Origin: Amycolatopsis sp. GM8
Lineage (GTDB): Bacteria; Actinomycetota; Actinomycetes; Mycobacteriales; Pseudonocardiaceae
NCBI RefSeq assembly: GCF_021653975.1
Contig: NZ_JAJKFK010000006.1
Span: 62,001-126,000, forward strand
Length of the DNA: 64,000 nt
Direction of reading: 5' to 3'
The translations under genes were made by a program, and so were the position numbers. Below are positions 25,503 to 34,743 of this stretch, piece by piece. The notes under the pieces are model-generated. The model made no database searches, had not been told where the DNA came from, and was given only the letters and a program-made list of their open reading frames with translations. Numbering within the stretch: position 1 is the first letter of the stretch; each line of letters opens with the position of its first letter.

Positions 25503-26603
25503 TTGGCACACCGTTACCGCATCGCGGTCATCCCGGGCGACGGCATCGGCCGGGAGGTCGTCCCGGAGGGGCTGCGGTGCCTGCGGGCGGCCGCCGAAAC
25601 CCACGGGTTCGAGCTAGAGACCACCGAGTTCGACTTCGCCTGCGCCGACTACTGGCTGCGGCACGGCGAGATGCTGCCGCCGGACTGGCGGGAGGTGCTC
25701 GGTGGTTTCGACGCGATCTTCTTCGGCGCGGTCGGCTGGCCGGAGGTGGTGCCCGACCACGTGTCGTTGTGGGGCAGCCTGCTGCGGTTCCGCCGCGAGT
25801 TCGACCAGTACGTCAATCTGCGGCCGGTCCGGCTGCTGCGCGGGGTCCGCAGTCCGCTGCGTGACCGCGAGCCCGGGGACATCGACTTCCTCGTCGTCCG
25901 CGAGAACACCGAGGGCGAGTACTCCAGCGTCGGCGGCCGGATCTTCGAGGGCACCGAACGTGAGACGGTGCTGCAGGAGACCGTGATGACCCGGACGGGA
26001 GTGGACCGCGTGCTGCGCTACGCGTTCGAACTCGCCGCCGCCCGCCCGCGCCGGCACCTCACGTGGGCGACCAAGAGCAACGGCATCTCCATCTCGATGC
26101 CCTACTGGGACGAGCGCGCGGCCGCGATGGCCGAGCAGTACCCGCACGTGACGGCCGACAAGGACCACATCGACATCCTCACCGCCAAGTTCGTGCTGCG
26201 GCCCGACCACTACGACGTCGTCGTCGCCAGCAACCTCTTCGGCGACATCCTCTCCGACCTCGGGCCGGCGTGCGCCGGGACGATCGGGATCGCCCCGAGC
26301 GCCAACATCAACCCGGACCGCACCTGGCCGAGCCTGTTCGAGCCGGTCCACGGGTCCGCCCCGGACATCGCCGGACGGGGGATCGCCAACCCCGTCGGGC
26401 AAATCTGGAGCGGCGCGATGATGCTCGACCACCTGGGGGAGTCCGCCGCGGCGGCACAGGTCGTGACCGCGATCGAGAACGTGCTCGACGAGCAGCCGGA
26501 GGTACTCACCCCCGACCTCGGTGGCGCCGGGACGACCGAGGGGCTCGGCTCGGCGATCGCCGCCGAGATCGCCGCCCGGCGCACGGAAGTCGCGGTGTCA
26601 TGA
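25503..26603 (+). CDS. Tartrate dehydrogenase/decarboxylase-type (isopropylmalate dehydrogenase superfamily)
   Basis: A 366-residue beta-decarboxylating dehydrogenase starting at TTG 25503, with GAAGGAG six bases upstream. Landmarks are VIPGDGIGREV, VNLRPVRLLRG, DFLVVRENTEGEYSSVGG, the catalytic Lys in WATKSNG, and VASNLFGDILSDLGPACAG. The ENTEGEYS(S)VGG pattern and the length match the TtuC/YeaU branch (tartrate, D-malate or related 2-hydroxy diacids) rather than leucine biosynthesis. Its stop overlaps the hyuB start (ATGA). The true substrate is unknown. Confidence 0.85.
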   Translation: MAHRYRIAVIPGDGIGREVVPEGLRCLRAAAETHGFELETTEFDFACADYWLRHGEMLPPDWREVLGGFDAIFFGAVGWPEVVPDHVSLWGSLLRFRREFDQYVNLRPVRLLRGVRSPLRDREPGDIDFLVVRENTEGEYSSVGGRIFEGTERETVLQETVMTRTGVDRVLRYAFELAAARPRRHLTWATKSNGISISMPYWDERAAAMAEQYPHVTADKDHIDILTAKFVLRPDHYDVVVASNLFGDILSDLGPACAGTIGIAPSANINPDRTWPSLFEPVHGSAPDIAGRGIANPVGQIWSGAMMLDHLGESAAAAQVVTAIENVLDEQPEVLTPDLGGAGTTEGLGSAIAAEIAARRTEVAVS

Positions 26604-28216
26604 CCGGCTTCGACCCGATCGGCCTGGAAGTCCGCTGGGACCGGCTCGCCGCCGCGACCGACGAGGCCGCGTCCACCATGCTGCGCACCGCGTTCTCGAC
26701 GATTATCCGCGAATCCAACGACTACACGGTCGTGCTGATGGACGCCCACGGCCGCACCATGGCCGAGTCGCGGGCGGGTATCCCCGGCTTCGCGGCCCTG
26801 ATGAGCTCGCTGACCGCACTCGTCCTGGAGCGGTTCCCGGCTGCGGAGTGGCGGGACGGCGACTGCGTCATCACCAACGACCCGTGGATCGCGACCGGGC
26901 ACCTGCCCGACATCGCCATGATCACCCCGGTCTTCCACCGGGGAACGCTGGTCGGCTACGCCGGGACCGCCGCGCACTCCCCGGACATCGGCGGGACCCC
27001 GTCGATGGGCAGCGCGGACCTGCTCTCGGAGGGCATCCTGATCCCGCCGCTGCGGCTGTTCCGGGAAGGCCGGGTCGAGCAGGGGGTGAAGGATTTCCTG
27101 CTGGCCAACGTCCGCCTCGCCGGCCAGGTGTGGGGTGACCTGGAGGCGCAGTCCGCCGCGCACGCGGTGTGCCGGCGGCGCGCACAGGAGTTCCTCGACG
27201 ACTTCGGCGAACCGGACTTCGAGCGGTTCGCCGCCGAGGTGCACGCCGTGACCGATGCCGCGATGCGGGCGGCCGTCCGCGAGCTGCCCGACGGCGTCTA
27301 CCGGGCGGGTGTCGACGCCGACGGCATCGAGGGGCACCCGACGCACATCGAGTGCGCGGTCACTGTGGACGGTGACCGGATCGGGATCGACTACACCGGG
27401 AGCTCCGCGCAGGTGCCGTTCTCGACCAACTCCACGCTGAACTACACGCGCGCCTATTCGGTGTACCCGCTGAAGATCCTGCTCGACCCGGCCACGCGCA
27501 CGAACTGGGGTTCCTACCAGGCGATCGGCGTGACCGCCCCGGTGGGCACGATCGTCAATCCCACGTTCCCCGCGCCGGTCGTCGCCCGGCATCTGACCGG
27601 GCACCTGCTCTCGTGCGCGATCTACCGCGCGCTCGCGCCGGTACTGCCCGGCTCCGTGATCGCTGACAGCGGGGGAGCGCCCGCGCTCCGCGTCCGGTTC
27701 GCCGGCGTCGACGACGCCGGCCGTCCCTTCTCGCAGATGCTCTTCGCCAACGCCGGCATGGGAGCTTCGCGGGACAAGGACGGCCTTTCCACGACGGCGT
27801 TCCCGACCAATTCCGGCAGTGGCAGCATCGAGGCCCTCGAAGTCGCGTCCCCGTTGCGGTTCGTGCGCAAGGAATTCCGGGCGGGCTCCGGCGGTCGGGG
27901 GCGGCGCCGCGGCGGTCTGGGTCAGGACGTGGAGGTGCACAACCCGACCCGCCGTCCGGTCCAGCTGGTGCTGCTGGGGGACCGCGAACGGCATCCGGCC
28001 CTCGGGCTCGCGGGCGGGGAGCCGGGGGCGACGGCACAGGCCGTGCTGGATTCCGGCGAACGCGTGCCGTTGAAATCGATCTCGCAGCTGGCGCCCGGTG
28101 CCTCCGTCGTCATCTCGTTCCCCGGCGGGGGCGGGTTCGGCGCGCCGGAGGACCGGGAACCGGACCTGATCCTGGCCGACGAACTCGGCGGATACACACC
28201 CGGGGAGAGCGCATGA
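26600..28216 (+). CDS. hyuB: Hydantoinase B/oxoprolinase family subunit
   Basis: A 538-residue HyuB-type protein. STIIRESNDYTVVLMDAHGR, DGDCVITNDPWIATGHLPDI and the glycine-rich C-terminal SFPGGGGFGAPEDRE are hallmarks of the hydantoinase B/oxoprolinase domain. The start is fixed by the ATGA overlap with the dehydrogenase gene. It forms the B component with HyuA (next gene, ATGA overlap). Such pairs use ATP to open cyclic amides, activate ketones or transform related compounds; the pairing does not fix the substrate. Confidence 0.9.
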   Translation: MTGFDPIGLEVRWDRLAAATDEAASTMLRTAFSTIIRESNDYTVVLMDAHGRTMAESRAGIPGFAALMSSLTALVLERFPAAEWRDGDCVITNDPWIATGHLPDIAMITPVFHRGTLVGYAGTAAHSPDIGGTPSMGSADLLSEGILIPPLRLFREGRVEQGVKDFLLANVRLAGQVWGDLEAQSAAHAVCRRRAQEFLDDFGEPDFERFAAEVHAVTDAAMRAAVRELPDGVYRAGVDADGIEGHPTHIECAVTVDGDRIGIDYTGSSAQVPFSTNSTLNYTRAYSVYPLKILLDPATRTNWGSYQAIGVTAPVGTIVNPTFPAPVVARHLTGHLLSCAIYRALAPVLPGSVIADSGGAPALRVRFAGVDDAGRPFSQMLFANAGMGASRDKDGLSTTAFPTNSGSGSIEALEVASPLRFVRKEFRAGSGGRGRRRGGLGQDVEVHNPTRRPVQLVLLGDRERHPALGLAGGEPGATAQAVLDSGERVPLKSISQLAPGASVVISFPGGGGFGAPEDREPDLILADELGGYTPGESA

Positions 28217-30273
28217 GTCGCACCGTCCGCATCGGCGTGGATGTCGGCGGCACGTTCACCGACCTGGTGCTGCACGACCCGGCTCGCGGCCTGACCTGGC
28301 CCGGCAAACTGCCCACCACACCGCACGCCCCCAACGAAGCGATCACCGCGGGTATCGCCCGCCTGCTGGCGGAAACCGCCACGCCGCCCGGCGATGTCGC
28401 CGGTGTCGTGCACGGCACGACGCTGGTGACCAACACCGTGCTCGAACGCACCGGCGCCGTCGTCGGGCTGCTGACCACGGCGGGATTCCAGGACACCCTG
28501 GAAATGGCGCGCGAGATCAGGTTCGACACCACCGATCTGCTGGCCCGCCCGGCAACCCCGTTGGTGCCACGGCATTTGTGCCGCGGGATACCGGGCCGGA
28601 TCGCGGCTGACGGAACCGAACTCCACCCGCTCGACGAGGACGCCGTGCTGGCACAGGTGCGGGACTTCCTGGACCGGGGTGTCGAGGCGGTGGCGGTCGC
28701 GTTCCTGCATTCCTACCGCGACGACAGGCACGAACGGCGGGTGCGGGAGCTGCTCGCGCGGGCCCATCCCGGGCTGCCGGTCACGATCTCGAGCGCGGTC
28801 GCCGGCGTGGTCGGCGAGTACGAGCGAGCCAGCACAGCCTGCCTCAACGCCTATGTGCAGCCGCTGATCTCGCGCTACCTCGACGCGCTGGACGGCGACC
28901 TGCGCGCGATGGGCATCGACGCGCCGCTGCACGTGATGCTCTCCGGCGGCGGGGTCACGAGCTTGGCCGACGCGAAGGAGTTTCCCGTCCGCCTGCTCGA
29001 ATCCGGCCCGGCGGCCGGCGTCATCGCTGCCGCCGCGGTGGCGCGCCGGCTGCGGGAACCGGACGTCATCTCGTTCGACATGGGCGGCACCACGGCCAAG
29101 ATCGCGATCGTGAGCGGCGGCGCGCCGCGCCGCAAGCACGACTTCGAGGCGGGCCGGGTCGACAAGTTCAAGCCGGGCTCGGGACTGCCGGTCCGGCTGA
29201 CCGTCGTCGACATGATCGAGATCGGCTCGGGCGGTGGGTCGATCGCCGCGCCGGACTCGCTGGGGTTGCTCAAGGTGGGCCCGCGCAGCGCCGGGTCCGT
29301 GCCGGGTCCCGTCGCCTACGGCCGGGGCGGCGAGCAGCCGACCGTCACGGACGCGGATCTCGTGCTCGGCCACCTCGCCCCGGCCTCGTTCCTCGGCGGC
29401 GAGATGCGGCTCGAGACGACCGAGGTCCACAAGGCGATCGACCGCGAGGTGGCCGAACCACTCGGCCTCGACCGGATCGATGCCGCCTCGGGCATCGTCG
29501 AGGTCGCCACCGCGAGTATGGCGGCCGCGGCCCGGATGCACCTCGCCGAGCACGGCCGGGACCCGGCCGGTTTCGCGCTCGTGGCGTTCGGCGGGGCGGG
29601 TCCCGTGCACGCCTACGGCCTGGCGAAGCAGTTGAAGATCACCAGGATCGTCGTCCCGATGCGCGCGGGAGTCATGTCCGCGTACGGGTTCCTCGTCGCC
29701 GCGCCCACGGTGGACCAGGCGCACAGCCTGCCCGCGGCGCTGACCGAGGTCGACTGGGATCGCGTCGCGGCCGTGTACGACGAGCTGGCCGCGCGCGCCA
29801 CGGCGGTGCTGGAACCCGTTGACGCGCAAGCGATCCGCCTCCGGCGCACGGTCGACATGCGGTACCTGGGCCAGGGCTTCCCGATCGAGGTCCCCTTCGG
29901 CGAGGAGGACTTCGGCCGGGCGGACATCCTGCGGGACGCGTTCGACGCGACCTACCGGGCGACCTACGGGCGCTCCCTCGACGGGCCCGCCGAAGTCGTC
30001 AATTGGCGGCTCTCGGCACACCTGCCCGGCCACGACGTTTCCCTTGCGTGCGAACCGATCGAGGGCGACCCGAAGCTCGGTACCCGCGACGTCTGGATCC
30101 CGGGCCACGGCTGGCTCGAGGCCACGGTGTGGGACCGGTACCGAATGCGGCCGGGAACGGAGATCACCGGACCCGCCGTCTTCGAAGAACGGGAGTCCTC
30201 GTGCTGCTTCGGGCCGGAGTGCCGCATCCGCGTCGACCCCGATCTGACGCTCCTCGTCGACCTCGGGCAGTGA
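28213..30273 (+). CDS. hyuA: Hydantoinase A/oxoprolinase family subunit
   Basis: A 686-residue HyuA-type ATPase. GVDVGGTFTDLVLHD is the N-terminal actin-like phosphate loop, GTTLVTNTVLERTGAVVGLLTTAGF the second strand-helix unit, and ISFDMGGTTAKIA plus FGGAGPVHAYGLA the ASKHA phosphate-2 and adenosine motifs. The start overlaps the HyuB stop (ATGA). HyuA supplies the ATP-driven activation for HyuB. The two subunits match in length those of N-methylhydantoinase/5-oxoprolinase and acetone-carboxylase relatives. Confidence 0.9.
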   Translation: MSRTVRIGVDVGGTFTDLVLHDPARGLTWPGKLPTTPHAPNEAITAGIARLLAETATPPGDVAGVVHGTTLVTNTVLERTGAVVGLLTTAGFQDTLEMAREIRFDTTDLLARPATPLVPRHLCRGIPGRIAADGTELHPLDEDAVLAQVRDFLDRGVEAVAVAFLHSYRDDRHERRVRELLARAHPGLPVTISSAVAGVVGEYERASTACLNAYVQPLISRYLDALDGDLRAMGIDAPLHVMLSGGGVTSLADAKEFPVRLLESGPAAGVIAAAAVARRLREPDVISFDMGGTTAKIAIVSGGAPRRKHDFEAGRVDKFKPGSGLPVRLTVVDMIEIGSGGGSIAAPDSLGLLKVGPRSAGSVPGPVAYGRGGEQPTVTDADLVLGHLAPASFLGGEMRLETTEVHKAIDREVAEPLGLDRIDAASGIVEVATASMAAAARMHLAEHGRDPAGFALVAFGGAGPVHAYGLAKQLKITRIVVPMRAGVMSAYGFLVAAPTVDQAHSLPAALTEVDWDRVAAVYDELAARATAVLEPVDAQAIRLRRTVDMRYLGQGFPIEVPFGEEDFGRADILRDAFDATYRATYGRSLDGPAEVVNWRLSAHLPGHDVSLACEPIEGDPKLGTRDVWIPGHGWLEATVWDRYRMRPGTEITGPAVFEERESSCCFGPECRIRVDPDLTLLVDLGQ

Positions 30274-30285
30274 TCGCCCGAGGTC
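30259..30285. terminator. Bidirectional terminator between hyuA and the GntR gene
   Basis: Perfect 10-bp arms GACCTCGGGC (30259-30268) and GCCCGAGGTC (30276-30285) with a 7-base loop. The HyuA stop codon (30271-30273) lies inside the loop, and the GntR stop begins at the right edge of the hairpin. One element therefore ends both convergent transcripts. Confidence 0.7.
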
Positions 30286-31003
30286 AACGGGCCATCGGGG
30301 CCGACGTCGCCGGCTTCGTGGCCCCGGCGAGCAGGTCCCCGAGCCCGCCACGGGCGTCCTCGATCACGATCGCCTCGGCCGCCGCCGAGTCGCGTACCCG
30401 CAGCGCGCGCACGAGCGCGCGATGGCTTGCGTACCGGTCCAGGCCGAACGTGTCGTCCTGGTTGATCCGCTCGATCAGCCTGGACCGCCGCTCCGACCAG
30501 GAGAACACCCGGGTCTGGTCGAGCAAGCGCACGAGCACCGGATTGCCGGCGCACGACTCGACGACGTCGTTGAACCGTTGCATGGCATCGAGGAGCCGGC
30601 TCAGATAGCGCGACACGTCCTGCCCGGCCTGGTGGCGTTGCTTGACGACGATCAGCAGGTCGTCGGCGTCGTCGAGGATGGCGTCGAGCTGGTCCAGTTG
30701 CGCCGGGCTCGCGTGCCGGGCGGCGAAGCGGGCCACCATCCCGCGCAGCGCCACCTCGACCTCGGCGAGGTCCTGGACCGCGATGTCCCCGAACGACGTG
30801 ACCTTGACGGTCCGCGGGCCGGTGCGTTCGAGCAGGCCGTCCTGCTCAAGCCGCCGGATCGCCTCGCGGACGGGCGTCGGGCTGACCGACAACCGCTCGG
30901 CCAGCCCGCGCTCGGTGACCTTCTGCCCTGGGCGCAGTTCACCGGTGGTGACCGCGTCTCGGATGGCGCGATAGGCGCGGTCGGCCAGCGTGTCGTTCGA
31001 CAT
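30284..31003 (-). CDS. GntR family regulator, FCD subgroup
   Basis: A 239-residue regulator. The GntR helix-turn-helix (LADRAYRAIRDAVTTGELRPGQ, then LAERLSVSPTPVREAIRRLEQDGLL; landmarks S-P-T-P-V-R-E-A) is followed by an all-helical FCD ligand domain with the usual Asp/His metal-binding pattern. I chose ATG 31003: upstream ATGs at 31024 and 31042 would put coding sequence over the operator array. It controls the divergent transporter and probably the HyuBA group; FCD ligands are commonly small carboxylates. Confidence 0.9.
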   Translation of the reverse strand: MSNDTLADRAYRAIRDAVTTGELRPGQKVTERGLAERLSVSPTPVREAIRRLEQDGLLERTGPRTVKVTSFGDIAVQDLAEVEVALRGMVARFAARHASPAQLDQLDAILDDADDLLIVVKQRHQAGQDVSRYLSRLLDAMQRFNDVVESCAGNPVLVRLLDQTRVFSWSERRSRLIERINQDDTFGLDRYASHRALVRALRVRDSAAAEAIVIEDARGGLGDLLAGATKPATSAPMAR

Positions 31004-31017
31004 GGACTCAACAATAT

Positions 31018-31065
31018 CTGCCATAGGAAAGTTGTTTGCCATAGTTGACCTTCTTGCTATAGCAA
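31018..31065. promoter_or_regulatory. Three operator units at exact 18-bp spacing (candidate FCD-GntR operator)
   Basis: Three related 12-mers start at 31018 (CTGCCATAGGAA), 31036 (TTGCCATAGTTG) and 31054 (TTGCTATAGCAA). The last is a perfect palindrome, the others share the CATAG core. The starts are exactly 18 bases apart, so successive sites lie a fixed distance along the helix. They sit between the GntR gene and the divergent transporter gene. Confidence 0.65.
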
Positions 31066-31112
31066 AAGTACTGTGATGGTCGCCACGACGACGGTGAAGG
31101 GACGGTGCCGAG

Positions 31113-32384
31113 ATGACGACGACGACATCGCAGCGCACGCGAACGGGGCGGATCACGTTCTTCGTGGCACTGGCGGTCTTCGCCCAGGAGTCGACGTGGA
31201 ACCTCTACGACGCGCAGGTTCCGCCGCTGCTGCGGGAGCACATCGGCAGCGCGGCGCTGATCGGCCTGCTGATGGGCATGGACAACCTGTTCGGCATCTT
31301 CATCCAGCCGTGGATGGGCCACCGCTCGGACAACACCCGGACGTCGTGGGGCCGGCGCATCCCCTATCTCGCGGTCGGCATGCCGGTGGCGGCGCTGCTG
31401 TTCATCGCCATCCCGCACGCCGCGGGCTCGCTGCCGCTGCTGATCCTGGTGCTGTTCAGCTACGCGCTGGTCGCGAACTCGTTCAAGCCGATCGCCGAGT
31501 CCCTGCTCCCGGACTTCATCGCCGCCGACCGGCGGAGCCGGGCGAACGCCGTGGTCAAGATCGCCTCCAGCATCACCGTCATCGTCTCGGCGCTGATCAG
31601 CATCTTCCTGATCGACGACTACCCGAATCTGTCGTTCGTGATCCCTTCGGTCCTGATGCTGGTGTCCGTGGCCGTGCTCGTCGTGAAGGTGCGGGACAGC
31701 CGGTCCCCGGCCTACCAGGCGGCGGTCGAGGAGGACCGTGAGGGGCACGGTGAGGCGTCGCCCCGCATCCCGATGCGCCGCGTTCTGCTCGATCTCGTGC
31801 GGGACAGCGACCGCAGCAGGCTGCTGGTGATCGTGTCCATCCTCGCCTTCGGGAGCGCGTGGTTCGCCTCGCGCTCGCTCGTCACGAACTACGGGATCGA
31901 AACCCTGGGCATGTCGCGCGGCGACGCGGGCGGCCTGACGCTGCCCAGCGGGGTGGCCTTCATCGTGGCCGCCTACCCGGTGGCGAGGCTCGCCGAACAT
32001 TTCGGCCGGCTGCGGGTGATCCTGGTGGGGATGGTGGTGTTCGCGGCCGCGATGGTGCTCGGCACCGTCGTGCAGACCCCTACCGGCGCCATCGTCGCCT
32101 TCTGCGTGGCGGCCGCGGGCGCGTCGGCGTTCATGGTCAACATGGCGGTCGTGCTCTGGAACCTCGCCCCCTCCTCCCGCCTGCTGGGCACCTACACCGG
32201 CCTCTACACGGTCGGCTGGGCCGGCGGCGGCTTCGTCGGCCCGGCGCTGGTCGGCGCCATGGTCGACGGGACGGGCTGGCGCTTCATGCTGCTCGACGTG
32301 GGGGCCGTGACGGTCGTGGCAGTGCTGGCGGTCGCCCGCGTCGCCATGTTGCAGCGGCGCCGGACCGACGGCCGCCAATTGTGA
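31113..32384 (+). CDS. MFS transporter, GPH/SLC45-like
   Basis: A 423-residue membrane protein with about twelve helices. GHRSDNTRTSWGRRIPYL in the loop between helices 2 and 3 is the signature of the glycoside-pentoside-hexuronide/SLC45 group. This group usually imports sugars, glycosides or sulfonated sugars. The ATG at 31113 is preceded by GGTGCCGAG. It lies downstream of the GntR operators and overlaps its neighbour's upstream codons; it probably imports the substrate of the hydroxy-acid pathway. Confidence 0.85.
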   Translation: MTTTTSQRTRTGRITFFVALAVFAQESTWNLYDAQVPPLLREHIGSAALIGLLMGMDNLFGIFIQPWMGHRSDNTRTSWGRRIPYLAVGMPVAALLFIAIPHAAGSLPLLILVLFSYALVANSFKPIAESLLPDFIAADRRSRANAVVKIASSITVIVSALISIFLIDDYPNLSFVIPSVLMLVSVAVLVVKVRDSRSPAYQAAVEEDREGHGEASPRIPMRRVLLDLVRDSDRSRLLVIVSILAFGSAWFASRSLVTNYGIETLGMSRGDAGGLTLPSGVAFIVAAYPVARLAEHFGRLRVILVGMVVFAAAMVLGTVVQTPTGAIVAFCVAAAGASAFMVNMAVVLWNLAPSSRLLGTYTGLYTVGWAGGGFVGPALVGAMVDGTGWRFMLLDVGAVTVVAVLAVARVAMLQRRRTDGRQL

Positions 32385-32395
32385 GTGAGGAACAG

Positions 32396-33358
32396 ATGCC
32401 CCGAGTCCTGATCACCGCCGACTACCTGCGCGCCGGCGACGAGGTCGACCGGTTCCTGCGGAATGCGGGGCTGGAGACCGTGTACTCGCCCATGGTCTGC
32501 CGGCGTGATCCCGAACAGCTCGTCGCGGCGCTGGACGGGATCGACGCCGCCTTGGTGGCCAACGAACCGCTGACCGCCGATGTGCTCGCCCGCGCGCCGA
32601 AACTCCGGGTGATCGTGCGGACCGGCGTCGGGTACGACTCGATCGACGTCGCCGCCGCGGCCCGGCTGGGGATCAGCGTGAGCAACCTGCCCGGTATCAA
32701 CGCCAACGCGGTGGCCGAGTACACGCTCGGCCTGCTGCTCGCCGGGGCGCGCCGGCTCGTGCAGTCCGCTTCCGGTGTCGCACAAGGGAAATGGCCACGC
32801 GAGGACGGGCACGAACTGCGCGGGTCGACCCTCGGCCTGATCGGGTACGGCGCCTCGGCGCGGGCGGTGGTGCCGCTCGCCCGCGCCTTCGGCCTTCGGG
32901 TGGTCTGTACCACTTCGGTGCCCGCGCGGCTGCGGAGCGACCCCGAGGTGCGGTTCGTGGAGCTGCCCGAGTTGCTGGCCGTGGCGGACTACGTCTCGGT
33001 GCACACCTCGCTCACCGAACGGACCCGGGGCCTGCTGGGCGAAGTCGAGTTCAAGCAGATGAAGCCGACGGCCCTGCTGGTCAACACCGCCCGCGGCCCG
33101 ATCGTCGACGAGGACGCGCTCGTCGCGGCCGTGCGGACCGGGGAGATCGCGGGCGCCGCGCTCGACGTCGTCGGGACCGAGCCGCTCCCGCCCGGCAGCC
33201 CGCTGCGCACCGTGGACGGCATCGTCGTCTACTCCCACATGGCCGGGCAGACGGCCGAGGCACGAGCCGCCGCGGGCCGCGAAGGGGCCGCGGAACTGGT
33301 CGCCGCGCTCGAAGGCCGGGCCCGGTTCGTGGTGAACGCCGAACACGGAGAGAAATGA
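32396..33358 (+). CDS. D-2-hydroxyacid dehydrogenase
   Basis: A 320-residue NAD-dependent enzyme of the D-isomer-specific 2-hydroxyacid dehydrogenase family. The Rossmann part GLIGYGASARAVV has Ala where the third glycine usually is. Catalytic residues are R233 (NTARGPIVDE), E262 (GTEPLPP) and H281 (YSHMAGQT). ATG 32396 is chosen because GAGG lies six bases before it; a GTG at 32381 overlaps the transporter stop and is an alternative. It would interconvert a 2-hydroxy and 2-keto acid. Confidence 0.9.
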   Translation: MPRVLITADYLRAGDEVDRFLRNAGLETVYSPMVCRRDPEQLVAALDGIDAALVANEPLTADVLARAPKLRVIVRTGVGYDSIDVAAAARLGISVSNLPGINANAVAEYTLGLLLAGARRLVQSASGVAQGKWPREDGHELRGSTLGLIGYGASARAVVPLARAFGLRVVCTTSVPARLRSDPEVRFVELPELLAVADYVSVHTSLTERTRGLLGEVEFKQMKPTALLVNTARGPIVDEDALVAAVRTGEIAGAALDVVGTEPLPPGSPLRTVDGIVVYSHMAGQTAEARAAAGREGAAELVAALEGRARFVVNAEHGEK

Positions 33359-34743
33359 GGAACATGGACACCGAACCGGTGAAGTCCGTCCGCGTCCTGG
33401 CGCCCAGCGGCATGCTCGGCGCGGGCTGGGAGCACGCGACGGTCGAGCGCGGAATCGCCCTGGGCGCCGACGTGATCAGCATCGACGCCGGGTCGACCGA
33501 CTCCGGTCCCTATTACCTCGGCGCCGCGACCCCCAAGACGACGGCCAAGGCGGTGGCCCGTGACCTGCGCAGCCTGCTGACGGCCGCCGCCGGTGCGGGC
33601 ATTCCCGTGATCGTGGGTTCCTGCGGCACGAGCGGGACCGACAGCGGGGTCGACTGGGTCGCCGGGATCGCCGCCGAGGTGATGGCCGAAGAGGGCCTGG
33701 ACCTGAAAGTCGCGAAGATCTACAGCGAGCAGAACGCGGCCGAATTGAAGGAGCACCTCGACGCCGGCCGGGTCCACCCGTTGCCGCCGCTGGGGGAGCT
33801 GCGGGCCGAGACGCTCGAAAGCTGCACTCACATCGTCGGCGCGATGGGGCACGAACCGATCGTCGAGGCGCTCCGCTCCGGTGCCCAGGTGGTGCTCGCC
33901 GGACGCGCGACCGACACGGCGGTGGCGGCCGCTTACCCGCTCATGAAAGGGATGCCGGCCGGACCCACCTGGCACGCCGCGAAGATCATCGAATGCGGCG
34001 GCCAGTGCACCAGCAACCCGCGGGCGGGCGGCGTCCTGGCCACCATCGACGCCGACGGCTTCACCATCGAACCACTCGACCCCGCGGCGGCGTGCACGCC
34101 GGTCACGGTGGCCGCGCACATGCTCTACGAGACCGCGAACCCGTTCGAGATGCGGGAGCCTGACGGCACCCTCGACGTCCGCGACGCGCGGTACGTCGCC
34201 GTCGACGACCGGATCGTCCGGGTCGAGGGGTCGCGGTTCCACATCGCCGACCAGTACACGATCAAGCTGGAGGGCGCCCGGATCACCGGCTACGAGACCA
34301 TGTCCTTCACGGCGATCCGGGACCCGCTCATCCTCGCCGATATCGATGCCTGGGCGGACCTGATGCGCACGGTGATCACCGATCGGGTGCGTCAGACACT
34401 GGGGCTGGCGGACGACGAGTACGCCTTCGATCTTCGCCTCTACGGCCACAACGCCGTGCTGAACGAGCTGGAACCCGAGACCGGGCCGCCCCGCGAGGTC
34501 GGCGTGATGCTGCTCGTCAACGCGCTCGACCAGGCGACCGCCACGGCCGTCGCGAAGGTCGCCAACCCGCTGATGCTGCACCTGCCGACCCCGAAGATGG
34601 ACTACCTGCCGAGCCTCGCGTTCCCGTCCTCACCGGCCGAGGTCGAGCGCGGCGCGGCGTACGAGTTCGTGCTGAACCACGTCGTCGACTGTGATGTCCC
34701 CACCAGCCTGTTCCGCACCGAGATGGGGGAGACCCGTGTCTGA
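33355..34743 (+). CDS. AtuA/DUF1446-family protein
   Basis: A 462-residue protein of the acyclic-terpene-utilisation AtuA family (DUF1446). Its N-terminal LAPSGMLGAGWEHATVERGI and GATPKTTAKAVARDLR-like segments, GSCGTSGTDSGVDWV and the ECGGQCTSNPRAGG motif with C-x3-C spacing are landmarks. ATG 33355 overlaps the dehydrogenase stop (ATGA) with GGAGAG upstream; ATG 33364 is a less likely choice. In Pseudomonas AtuA works in citronellol catabolism, but its chemistry is poorly defined. Here it pairs with a DUF4387 partner, overlapping by eight bases. Confidence 0.85.
   Translation: MRNMDTEPVKSVRVLAPSGMLGAGWEHATVERGIALGADVISIDAGSTDSGPYYLGAATPKTTAKAVARDLRSLLTAAAGAGIPVIVGSCGTSGTDSGVDWVAGIAAEVMAEEGLDLKVAKIYSEQNAAELKEHLDAGRVHPLPPLGELRAETLESCTHIVGAMGHEPIVEALRSGAQVVLAGRATDTAVAAAYPLMKGMPAGPTWHAAKIIECGGQCTSNPRAGGVLATIDADGFTIEPLDPAAACTPVTVAAHMLYETANPFEMREPDGTLDVRDARYVAVDDRIVRVEGSRFHIADQYTIKLEGARITGYETMSFTAIRDPLILADIDAWADLMRTVITDRVRQTLGLADDEYAFDLRLYGHNAVLNELEPETGPPREVGVMLLVNALDQATATAVAKVANPLMLHLPTPKMDYLPSLAFPSSPAEVERGAAYEFVLNHVVDCDVPTSLFRTEMGETRV

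Noticed and set aside
30284..31156. Longer GntR protein starting upstream of 31003
   Set aside because: The extra codons would cover the phased operator sites and have no ribosome site.
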